Origin: Bactericera cockerelli
Taxonomy: Eukaryota > Arthropoda > Insecta > Hemiptera > Triozidae
NCBI GenBank assembly: GCA_024516035.1
Contig: CM044961.1
Location: forward strand, 31,853,051 to 31,917,050
Reading direction: 5' to 3'
Length of the DNA: 64,000 nt
The translations under genes were made by a program, and so were the position numbers. Positions 45,640 through 57,400 of the stretch are shown piece after piece (positions within the stretch are counted from its first letter, which is position 1; each line of letters begins with the position of its first letter). Under the pieces are notes generated by a model. It saw only the letters and a list, made by a program, of their open reading frames with translations. It searched no databases and was not told the origin of the DNA.

Positions 45640-47325
45640 ATACATTCAAGCAATAACATATACGTATATGTAAAATAAAAATCATTTGAAGAAGCTCTAA
45701 TACACCCTGTATAGTGTCGAAATCTTGCAACAGTAGTGGCAATGGACAACTGGCGTAAGAGATAAAACGATTATCTCAAGTCTAACCTAGCCCGATCTCA
45801 ACGAACTCGGTGAAGCTTAACATTTACAACAATAATATCATTCCGATTTAAAAAAATAATAACAAAATAATATAAATCCATGTGACAAGACTTGAGGCTA
45901 TGCATGAGACGAAAAGAATTATCAGAATCTTCTAACTCGGTGTAATCACTTGCTGGATTTAGGACAGTTTATCTACCTGATAAAGTTAACCAATAGAATC
46001 TTTGTACTTTTACTTATCAATTTATGTTACAGGTTCAACCAATTATAATTATTATTATAAAATATCTGTTTGCCCGTACTTCGCAACAGGACTTGACCGA
46101 ATTAACACACTCTAACACATTAGTATTGATTTTATTTATTTATTTAGAAACTCTCTATTAGTAGAACATACAAATAATGGTAAAAATTAGTTATAAAAAT
46201 TGACAATATCATATACCTAAACAAGAAAAAAAAAAAAAAAACAAAATATACACATGTCCTAACTAAAGGGCGGGGTTATTACCTATGACAATCTCTTCCA
46301 CCCAACCCTTACTGAAAATAAGGGTTGGGTGGAATTAGTATAAAACATAGAACTGAAAAGTTAGTAAATGCAATGAACTGAAGACACTGAGGTTATAAAA
46401 TATAGCGAGAAAGAAAGAGATTTTTTTATCTCGGGCCCTGGCCACCCTTTAACACTTTTGTTAGGACATAATAATTATGTCCTACACACATATTATGTGT
46501 GTACACTGTACATATATTTAACTCTTTTTTTTTTATTCTTTTTCATTGTTTATATTTTTGTATCCATTTTTGTAATCACTATTTGTACTGTACATAATGT
46601 CTCATTATCTTCCACGCGTATTTTCACAAGAGTAGGATTGTTTTTATTTATTTTTAATCCATCCACTCTTTATCTAATAAAGAACTTAATTATAATAATA
46701 TAATAATAGGTGTTGTCTATGTAGTCAGAAAAATTAAAAAAAAGGTAATGCTGAAATTATATTTTCATCATTACCACGCTGTATTAATATATAATCACTA
46801 TCAGACTTCATCATAGTTTTTATATTTAAAAATAATATAAAATTTATTTTTAGTCCAAGCTAACCACTTAAGGGTAAGCTAGAAGAGACTTAACACGTGG
46901 CTTTTAGGTATGCAAAAATCAATTTAATGCACGGCACACACTTACACTATTAACTTACACTATTAATTCATGCATGTAAGTACTTAATAAAATTATGAAT
47001 TTATGATCGATTAACACTATTGGGGTTTCCTCTCAATCATTTATCATTATTAATTATTTACTAGGCATATAGGTACAGTATAAACTATTATTACAAAAAT
47101 TAAAAAAAAAAAAAAAAATTGAAGAAATATAAACAATAAAAAGTAAAAAATAGATAAATTTATCTTTTCTTATCAGCTATTTAAAAGATGTATGTATAAT
47201 TTTATTTGTAATGAAATGAAGCATTGAAGCACAAGGCCTTTTCATAATTTTTGTTAGTAGCGCAGCATTACTAATAGCCTTATTCACATTTCGAATTCTA
47301 TTACATGTTACTCATACAAGTAACT
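45640..47325. other. No gene; AT-rich with retroelement ends
   Basis: 46150-46330 and 46440-46710 carry the GGGCGGGGTTATTACC / CCACCCAACCC repeat and a TTTTTATTC-rich body resembling 6840-6905. Otherwise AT-rich. Confidence 0.5.
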
Positions 47326-47327
47326 AC

Positions 47328-47466
47328 TCATTTTTCCTCACGAGCTATGAGTGGACCCCGAATATCCAAGTACAGAGCAGAAAAATTACTGCCCCGCTGG
47401 TGATCGAACCCAGGTCACCATGCGTGCAATGCCTAGAGCTCTAGCTCACTCGGCAACGGTGACTAC
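47328..47466 (-). mobile_element. SINE-D copy adjacent to foldback element
   Basis: The minus strand reads GTAGTCACCGTTGCCGAGTG, AGCTAGAGCTCTAGGCATTG, GACCTGGGTTCGATCACCAG, TGTACTTGGATATTCGGGG. Confidence 0.75.
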
Positions 47467-48449
47467 CTATTTTTTTTTTTTAATTAATCAATTATACAGT
47501 ATGTTTCAGAAAAGGTGGCCACCCCCTCGTAACTTTTGAACGCGACGGAATTTTTCAATTCTGTAAAGTCCTAAGTATAGGAAGTGCCCTATGGCCCATC
47601 CTGTGGTCATATTTATTTTTGGCCCCGGTCGGTCCTACCGGCTTTTAGGCCATATTTTTTCATTTTTCTCGAGAATTTTAAATGGAATGCTATATTTTTT
47701 ATTCCTGTTAATTTAAGTCCAAGTTAGACTGAGTATAATGAGCTTTTAAAATTTTCAAAAACCTTATCAGGGGCGGAGCTAGTAGGGTGCAAGTTTCAAA
47801 ACTGTTACACGCCGTATTTCAGCGTTAGTTAGATTTTTTAATACTTTTTTTATTTTCATAGGTTCAAAATATTGTTTTACACCATATGAAATCAAAGAAA
47901 TATTCTTGTTTACTTCTAATCAGGGTCATAGTAAGGTTTTTGTGAAAGTACTTTTTTTCTCACGTCAATTTTTCCGTAAATTGATGGTGTTCGCGAAATT
48001 GGCATTTTTAGAGGTGAAAGTCTGCAATGACATATGTTTTTTATGCTTGAAATCGAAAGAAAACTTAACGGAGAAGCAATTAAGATCATAAAAAAAGCCA
48101 TTTAACTTGCTAGTTTTTCACGACAGTGTCCGGTAAAGTGGGTGAATTTCGTATTGGATTTTTTTTTGTTGAGGAAACACAATTGGCATAGAAAATAAAT
48201 AATACCTAATAAGGGAATAATACTTCAATAAACATAACTAAATGCGATTATAAATGAAGATTATTTCTTCTAAATCACTGCCGGATCTATTTTTTTTTTT
48301 TTTATCTCTCTCTCTCTCTTCTCCTCTTTAAAATAATTGAATTGGTTTAATTTTCACCCTCAAGAGTTTGGTACTTGACCTGGTATTTTTTCTCTTAAAT
48401 ATCGACATAATTAAATTTTTATTTAGAGACCTGGTATTCATTACTAGCA

Positions 48450-48694
48450 ACACCAGTATGGTTTTTTTTTTAATTTGGGTTTAATATCGCGTTTCAACTG
48501 CATGATCATATCATAACGGGGGTGTTACCCTCCATTCGCAAGAAACTCATCAACCTGCTAAAATGATATTTTTCGTAGTAATGATATTTTTCGGTTCCAA
48601 GTGCGGTTAGCTTTTAGAGAAGGTGGGTTTTTAGTGGGTGGAAATCCCACACCCCAGGATCTGGGTGTCTTTGAAAGATTTTTTCCTGCCTTCC

Positions 48695-48741
<47 letters not shown>

Positions 48742-48840
48742 CTAAACACATTTATCTCACCCAGCCTGGGTTAGGACGGAATGCCAGCATCACGAAGTCT
48801 TCTCCTAGCTGGACGTTGCTTAACTTCCAGAATGATTGAC
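48450..48840 (-). mobile_element. 5S-derived SINE (minus), split by a later insertion, in the foldback spacer
   Basis: The minus strand reads a 5S-like segment (AAGTTAAGCAACGTCCAG, GAAGACTTCGTGATGCTGGC), then CAGGCTGGGTGAGATAAATG, then GAATGGAGGGTAACACCCCC and TTGAAACGCGATATTAAACC. It is interrupted at 48563-48735. Confidence 0.75.
48563..48735 (+). mobile_element. ~173-bp poly(A) retro-insertion with 11-bp TSD
   Basis: The duplication AACCTGCTAAA flanks it at 48552-48562 and 48736-48746. The insert starts TGATATTTTTCG (the motif occurs twice), contains the hairpin-like GTGGGTGGAAATCCCAC and ends in about 40 A. I do not recognise the family; it could be a 5'-truncated LINE or a SINE. Confidence 0.75.
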
Positions 48841-49789
48841 AATGTGTTTTCTACAGATTTTACCAACTTATCAACTAAAATTGTCTCAAGAGGGGACCCC
48901 TAGGCCGACTTTAGAAGCACCATTATCCGATAATTATTTTTGATACTACTTGAACTTTGAGAAGTGAAAAAAAAGCGAGAGAGAAAAAAAAAATATCCGG
49001 CACTGATTTAGAAGAAATAATCTTCATTTATATTCGCATTTAGTTATGTTTATTGGAGTATTATTCCCTTATTAGGTATTATTTATTTTCTATGCCAATT
49101 GTGTTTCCTCAACAAAAAAAAATCCAATACGAAATTCACCCACTTAACCGGACACTGTCGTGAAAAAACTAGCAAGTTAAATGGCTTTTTTTATGATCTT
49201 AATTGCTTCTCCGTTAAGTTTTCTTTCGATTTCAAGCATAAAAAACATATGTCATTGCAGACTTTCACCTCTAAAAATGCCAATTTCGCGAACACCATCA
49301 ATTTACGGAAAAATTGACGTGAGAAAAAAAGTACTTTCACAAAAACCTTACTATGACCCTGATTAGAAGTAAACAAGAATATTTCTTTGATTTCATATGG
49401 TGTAAAACAATATTTTGAACCTATGAAAATAAAAAAAGTATTAAAAAATCTAACTAACGCTGAAATACGGCGTGTAACAGTTTTGAAACTTGCACCCTAC
49501 TAGCTCCGCCCCTGATAAGGTTTTTGAAAATTTTAAAAGCTCATTATACTCAGTCTAACTTGGACTTAAATTAACAGGAATAAAACATATAGCATTCCAT
49601 TTAAAATTCTCGAGAAAAATGAAAAAATATGGCCTAAAAGCCGGTAGGACCGACCGGGGCCAAAAATAAATATGACCACAGGATGGGCCATAGGGCACTT
49701 CCTATACTTAGGACTTTACAGAATTGAAAAATTCCGTCGCGTTCAAAAGTTACGAGGGGGTGGCCACCCTTTCTGAAACATACTGTATA

Positions 49790-51484
49790 GGCTGCATAGT
49801 GCATAGGTACCTTCGTATTTGAAAAATCCTCAAAATAACATTAAACAACACGCAGAGACATTATTTCTGAACAATGGATGGATTTATTGACTAATATCGG
49901 ATGAGAAAAGTAGAAACCATCACCTACCACTTTTAAATTTTACAATTACACTAAAACACACCTAATGTGACAAGTGGAACTTGTCAGCAATGATCATTTG
50001 TCCGTCGTCCATCATAGATATCATAGATAGTATACATCATTGTAGATAAAAAACAAGGAAGTAATCAGAACAGGATGTTTGCAATTTTGAGATCATTCTG
50101 ACACATCTGACCACCATGGGACTGTAATAACAGATTTGGGACTAGAGATGAGTTAGGAGAATGACATTAACCATAGCCGCAAATCTAAAACATATTTCTG
50201 ATCTCGAAAATTATGTTCAAGTGTGTTATACTGTCCATGAGCATTATTAAACAAGTTGAGAGTTGTAATTGGTATCAGTATAAATCAGCACAAACAGAAA
50301 AGTGAGGAGTTTTATTAGTAATAATAATAATACTCTTTAGTGGAAGGTGATCACCAGGCAAGGTTAATTTTAATTGCATTTTTACCAACTACCCCTCAGA
50401 GTCTTATTACCATGTGACCTTAACCCCTTGACTACCTATGCACGGTGTGCCTACTAGTTGTAAATGAATATCATAACATACCTGAACTGCTGTTACGATA
50501 TTATTTGCACTCATCAGTAGGTGAACACCAGCTAATAGTTCTGAATATCAACATACTATTCAATTAGAACCTAGAGATGCCAGAAGTTTCATAATTCTAG
50601 CATAATATATAGTTGTTTTAATGACATTATTGTTTGTCTTTTTCTCAAACATCGAAGAGGAAATTCATGCTTTGCTCGGAATTCAAGCCAAAGGATCTCT
50701 GATCTACCAGAATTACCAGTGTATAATCTGAACCATTAGAGCAACAATACATAATGGGTGATTTCGGTCATTTTTTGGCAGAAATAATTTACAGGACTTC
50801 ATAGTAATACGTATGTATGTACGTCTCTTTCTTTGTATTGGCGTTCTTCACACCTCGGCCGAGGTGTTAGATGTTTTAAACCAAATACTGAAATTATTTT
50901 TAATTTTATCTTACATGAATCCAACAGACCAGTTGACGCAAGATATGAACGGGACAAGATGGAGCACTTAATTAGTTATGATCATGACTGCAAACAAGAG
51001 GTTACAGTGAACTAATGCAAATTCTAGGAATTTGCCTCATTGACTTGGTCTGAAATATAAGTCTCCAGTTTGCAGCAAGTTTTGAAAACATAGAATTTTG
51101 TTATCAACCTTGTGTTAATCGTAAGAAAGTTGTCATAATCGGTCCAACTCAACCTTGACCATGTATTACCAATGCTTGGTACTCGAATCACCGACCTCCA
51201 GGTTACAAGTCCGCCACCTCATCCATCGAGCTACTGAGGTCGGTCAGGTTTTCGTATTCGTAGGTAATAATAATAATAATATGTATCCCTTATTCCAGCA
51301 GTAAGCCCAAAATGTATTATCAAGTGGTAAAAATCCCAAATGGGAGGATAACATTTCTTGTCCCGGCTGGTACTGTTTTACTGATTTATAAAGTTCTGAT
51401 TTCTGTCGAACATAAATTTTAATTCTTGTTTTATTGCATTGCATGTATAAACTGGACCTGTGAACTTTCCACTTTTTTCCCCAG
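49790..51484. other. Upstream region of ALP exon 1; repeats only
   Basis: SINE-B (50325-50445, minus), the 18-bp palindrome repeat (50825-50873), SINE-A (51165-51246, minus) and SINE-C (51272-51368, minus). No signal-peptide exon for ALP found. Confidence 0.55.
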
Positions 51485-54400
51485 ATTCGAACTACTGGCA
51501 GCAGATTGGACTCAGCGAGCTCAAGTACAAACTGAACAAACCCCTGATCAAGGGAGAAGCCAAGAACGTCATCATGTTCCTGGGAGATGGCATGTCCCTC
51601 ACAACCATCACATCGGCCCGGATATATCAGGGACAGGCGAAGAACCTTCCCCTGGGGGCAGCAAAAGGGGAGCAGGCACATTTGGCGTTCGAGAATTTCC
51701 CCTTCACAGGTCTTTCTAAGGTATGTGGATTTTTTTTTTTAACAACATTTCCATTTATTTGACAAAGATAAATTATTACAATAAAAAATAATAGGAAGGT
51801 ATACCCGTCTTCAAAGTTCAAAACTGTGAAGAAGACGGGGAAAGAAGTTGAAAGTTGTTAGGAAAGAAGAAATAGGAAAGCAGAGAGATGTTAGTGAAGG
51901 GCTTTCTTTGAGGTTTCAAGAGACAAAATTGTTGTAAGTTGTTCAAACATAAACAAGGGGAGGAAAAGTGGGATAGTTCATTAAAAAACCAACAAACAAT
52001 CTTTTGTTTTTCATTCTAAGATGCTGATAGAGATGCTAAGAGATACTAAGAACATCTTTGTCTCTATTAAATATTAAACACATCTCTGTTTTTTATCTAA
52101 TTATACATTTTAACCATGTCTTACAACAGATCTTTCATGCTGAAGATTTTGAAGACTAAAGTTTCAGGGAGATATTTTATGTTAATAATCCTTCAGTTAT
52201 TATGTACTTTTACAAGTTATAAATTAACTACAGAAGTCTTTCACTCGAATATTTCCAAAACTTTCTTACTGCAGCGTCTGCAGGCATTAACTTCATCATT
52301 TATACCGACCTGAATACCTTGAGTGATAAGTAGGCGGACTTGTAACCTGGAGGTCAGAGGTTCAAATCCCTGTTTCAGGGAAGTAAAGCGAGTTTGAGTA
52401 CTTGTGATATCACTAAAGTGACTAACACAAATACATATGATGATTTTTAAACTTTTTTAAATTTTTATTTACAATAAATTGTTCTGTTATTATTGTGTAC
52501 CTATATGTTCTTTATTTTTTTGAACATATTTTTAAGTTTTTTTAATCTATTGTTATTTGTATTGTTATTGATGATTTTTTTTCTTATAATGCGCTTTAAC
52601 TTATGCAAGTCGTTCGCGTTGGTCTCCCTAGAGTATCATATTAAATGAAATATGTTTAGGGTGTTAAGATATTTAAATAGGGTTGGACTTACGCTCGCCA
52701 CACTGACAGTTTGGTGGTTCAGTTTTTGTGAACAAATAGATATGAGTGATGCGAGTGTGTCCTATTGTTTTGTAAAAAATAATAAAGTGTAAATAAATAA
52801 ATAAATATTTTTTTTAAACTTTATCATTTATCGAACAACTCTTTTTCTCCATTTATCACTTTTTCTGTAAAATCTCCCCAGACGTACTGCGTGGACCAAC
52901 AGACGGCGGACTCCGCCTGTTCGGCCACGGCCTATCTGTCGGGCGTGAAGACCAACTTCGGAACCATCGGGGTGACCTCGAAGATCACCCGCAAGAACTG
53001 CGAGGGCATGAAGAACCCGGAGTACTTCACCACCAGCATCCTGAAGTGGGCGCAGGACTTTGGCAAAGCCACGGGTGAGGAAGTAGGGAATTGTGGAGAG
53101 GGAAATACAAATCTTTCAAAGACACCCAGAGCTGGGTTCTGTATCTCCGGAACCGCACCTGTGCAAAATTAAATAAAAGTTGTGCAAAACTTTGGTAAAG
53201 GATTCATGAAAATCCGATCTGCTGGGCTGCCAACTTAACGCATCTGCTAGACGCGGCCGGTGAGAAATGGTTTGGAGGGGTGCTGTTATATAAACCGAAT
53301 TTATAGAGTCGCTCTTTCAGTATCTAACAAGATTGAGATTGTTAACCATGACAATCATAATAATCATGCATTAATTATTCTAGAAATGTGTGCTAGTTTT
53401 CACTGTTTTCTAACTTTGACTTGAGAATATTCTCTTTTTTCCTTTTCTGTTGTTTGCCTGTGACAATCTCTTCCAACCAACCCTTTCACAATGTCACTCT
53501 TATAATAAATTATCTTTGTGTTACTTAAGGCGTCGTCACCACAACAAGAGTGACGCATGCGTCACCAGCAGGCACCTATGCGCACACCACGGAGAGAGAC
53601 TGGGAGTGCGACGCGGACATCAAGAAAGACGCAGGAAGAATCGGCAGTGGCTGCAAGGACATCGCGTACCAGTTGATCAAGGATGAGCCTGGCAGGAAAA
53701 TCAAGGTAAGGGATAACTAGCAACATCCAGCTGAACTAGGCAGGTTAGGACATTGCGTACCAGTTGTTCAAGGATGAGCCTGGCAGGAAAATCAAGGTAA
53801 GGGATAACTAGCAACATCCAGCTGAACTAGGCAGGTTAGGACATTGCGTACCAGTTGATCAAGGATGAGCCTGGCAGGAAAATCAAGGTAAGGGATAACT
53901 AGCAACATCCAGCTGAACTAGGCAGGTTAGGACGTTGCGTACCAGTTGATCAAGGATGAGCCTGGCAGGAAAATCAAGGTAAGGGATAACTAGCAACATC
54001 CAGCTGAACTAGGCAGGTTAGGACGTTGCGTACCAGTTGATGAAGGATGAGCCTGGTAGGAAAATCAAGGTAAGGGATAACTAGCAACATCCAGCTGAAC
54101 TAGGTAGGTTAGCACATTGCGTACCAGTTGATCAAGGATGAGCCTGGCAGGTAAATCAAGGTAAGGGATAACTAGCAACATCCAGCTGAACTAGAAAAAG
54201 GACATTAAAAAAAAGAGAAGATAATACTATTTGCTGCAATCCACCACATACTGAAAAGTACATTGGATTGCAGTAACTATTAGCAACTTGAGTGCCATGA
54301 GATCCCAAATGGGTACTCATGAAACTTCACTTCAGTGCCAAGCTGAAAAATGACAGTCCGTGCCCACCGTGATAATTATGACATTTTTTTTTCTCTGATC

Positions 54401-57400
54401 GATCTAAAACTTTGAGACTGTGTTTCTAGAGCATCTTTGATGAATGTTACCTATAAATAAGACCTGAATTGTGTAAGACCCCATATGGGTACTCATGGCC
54501 TGCTGGAACAGTTTTTTTGAATGAAAAAAACATCTTCTAAGAAACCAAATGGGGTCTCACTTTGAGTGTTTTCAGGCTGGATTGAGATCCCACATGGGTA
54601 CTCATGGCGCTGAAGTGAAGTTCTCAAAAAACAGGCTGGCACTCAAGTTGTTAAATTTTAATATTAAATGAAGGATTTGTGTATGAATGTTAAAAGAAAA
54701 TAATCATAATAAAGTTATTGGAAAAAGAAAACTAGGCAGGTTAGAATTTCAAGTTGACCTCCAATTATTTCTTCATCCACAGGTCATCTATGGTGGCGGT
54801 CGGGCCAAGTTCCTGCCAGTGTCCTCTAAGGACGACGCAGGTCATCCTGGAGAGAGGGCGGATGGGGTGGACCTAATCAAGGAGTGGCTGTTGGACAAGA
54901 CCAACAAGACAAACAGGAGGGCCAAGTTCATTCAGACCCGGGAGCAACTGATGGGGTTGGACACTCAAGGGACTGACTACGTTCTAGGTAAGGTAATCCT
55001 TAGAGTATCCTACTTGAAACTAACAGAATTATAAGTTATCATATTTGTGTTAATCACTTCCGTGATATCACAACTACTCAAACTCGCTTTACTAAATCTA
55101 CGCTGAATCCGGAATTTGAACCACCGATCTCCAGGTTGCAAGTCTGCTGCCTTATCAATCAAGCTACTGAGGTCGGTAACAGAATTATAGCTCGTAACTC
55201 AAAAATAGAAAGCCTAGTTGTTCAAAACAAAACTTAACACAGAAGGACAGAAGAGCCAAGTTTATTCAGACCGGGGAAAAACTGATTAGGTTGGACATTC
55301 AAGGGACTAACTATGTTCTAGGTAAGGCAATTTATATACTTCAGAGTATCCTACTCGTTTTATAAATGGAATGGTAGCTGTTATCTCAACAACTTCTCAC
55401 TTTTCCAACTTCTTACTTTTCAGTTTACACTGATTAAAATAGAGAGGTTAGTTGATGACATGGATAATCAGTTCTAGTAACTGCTGATGATAGCAAATAA
55501 GCTCGAAACAGCTGTACAAGTATGTTCTGATATTCATGTACATCTAATACAACTTCTCACTTTTCTGTTTATACTGATACTGATTGCTATGACCCAGGTC
55601 GAAACACACGTGCTGAACAATAGCTCAAAACGTGTAAAGACTTAATAGCACTCCACGAAGGACTATTATAAGTCCTTCATGCTTTGAGCTAGAAGCCACA
55701 ACAAGTACCTTTGTATACAGTTTTCCCATAAGTATCAGTATAATTTTTCCATAGAACACCTTAAACCAGTTACTGTAGAATATTGTTTGTAAAATGTAGT
55801 TACAAATACATACCTGTACCATACGTATTTTTATGTTACAAGTATGTATTTGTAGGTATACATACGTATTTAGGTAGAAGTTACGTATTTTAATGTAGCA
55901 CTACAAATACATACCGTATTTGTAAGTTAAAGTTAAATCGAAAGAAAAGCAAAAGTAGCAGCTCACAGGAAATTGCCTGAGAACTTTCCAAGAAAATCTA
56001 CCTTAGACAGACTTATGAAAATGATATGTTAAAGAAATCCTACCTACCTGATGTGGTTTTGAAAGCAGAAAAACGAACAACACTGATGTCTGAAATCATG
56101 TTGAAAGTGAAGGAGAAGGAGAGAGAAATCCAGAGAAAGAGATCGGGGAATCAGAGATGGGGAAAGAAAGATTGAGAAAGATATGGAGTAAGATATAATT
56201 GAAAGAGAAGGTGAAAAAGAAGGTAGAATACATATCTGGATTGTGAGAAAGAGAGAGAGTAGAGGAGATGGAGGGAGAGAAAAAGAATACTGTTGAAGAG
56301 AGATAAAGAGATAAAGAACACGAGAGAGAGAGAGAGAGAGAGAGTGAGCTCAGATGTAGAAAAAATGAGCATAAGAAAAACATGCTGAAAAAAGAGGAGG
56401 CATTGAAAAAGAAGCAAGGGAGAAAGAGAGATGGAAAAGCTTTTCACACAAAACGACGAAGTAGAGAAATCCGAACTCAATTTTCTCGTGGGAAAAAAAG
56501 AAGGTTGAAAACATCCCATTCCACCTCATCTTGTGTACTTAATCCCACACTATCACAGATTTTTCTCCCTCTCCGCTAATATTATCTAATTAAATCAGGG
56601 CCGAATGCTTTGGATTGGAGAATTCTTGTGGTTTGGGAAATAGAATGAGAACTACAATCCCAGTTTAATATTTTTTTAGGGAATCTTCTGTTTCATTATT
56701 CTGAAGTAGTTAGTAGTAGATTTGTGAGATGCTGCTAGTTTTTAAAACTAAGACATGGTACTGTATGATTGAGAGTTTGGTCAGACCCAGAATCGTTTGG
56801 GGGAACAGGAACGTTCAGAGGCGATCCCTGATCATCCCCAAGGGCAAACAGTCTTGTTCTTTCACTTTACCTCTTCCCAAACCTGCTTGGTGTTCGGCTT
56901 TGGTCAACCTCTTCTTCATGATTGAGGTTGGTTGGTTGGTATCCGGTGGTTTCTATAGTTTTTTTACGCTAATGTCGAAGCTGTGCTATGTTCTTCGATA
57001 GTAGGTAGTAAAAGTAACTTACTGACCTTGATTGATAAGGCGGCGGAATTGTAACCTGGAGGTCGGTGGTTCAATTCCCAGTTTCAGCTTAAATTTAGTA
57101 GAGCGAGTTTGAGTAGATGTGATATCACGTAGGTGACTGAAAAAAATATGATAACTAAAAAAAATAGTAAAATTAACTTTACTCGTATACCTTTCTCAGA
57201 TTCATTTCACTCTATAGAACAAGCATTAGTTCAAGACTAAATGCAGCCTAATCGCAGAAAATTGTGCAAAATCGTCGAGTTAAAACAAAAATGATGTCAC
57301 AATTACTGTCCAAAGCCAACTCAGTGAAATTTCCTATCTTCTGAACTCTTGGAACAAGAACCACCCATCTTCGAGACTTATTAAAACAAGAAACACACAA

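Larger units (their letters stand above)
47493..49789. mobile_element. 2.3-kb foldback element: ~820-bp inverted arms around a ~650-bp spacer
   Basis: The arm 47493 to about 48318 is near-perfectly the reverse complement of about 48970-49789; identical short frames on opposite strands show how closely they match (47916-48101 minus equals 49181-49366 plus). Outer ends read CAGTATGTTTCAGAAA and are flanked by TA (47495-47496 and 49786-49787), as expected for a TA-targeting Tc1/mariner-like insertion; that family assignment is inference. No transposase is visible. The spacer contains a reverse-oriented 5S-SINE body, which contains another poly(A) insertion. Confidence 0.85.

Noticed and set aside
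47906..49376. Identical ~61-codon frames on both strands of the foldback arms
   Set aside because: They duplicate each other because of the inverted repeat and resemble no protein family.
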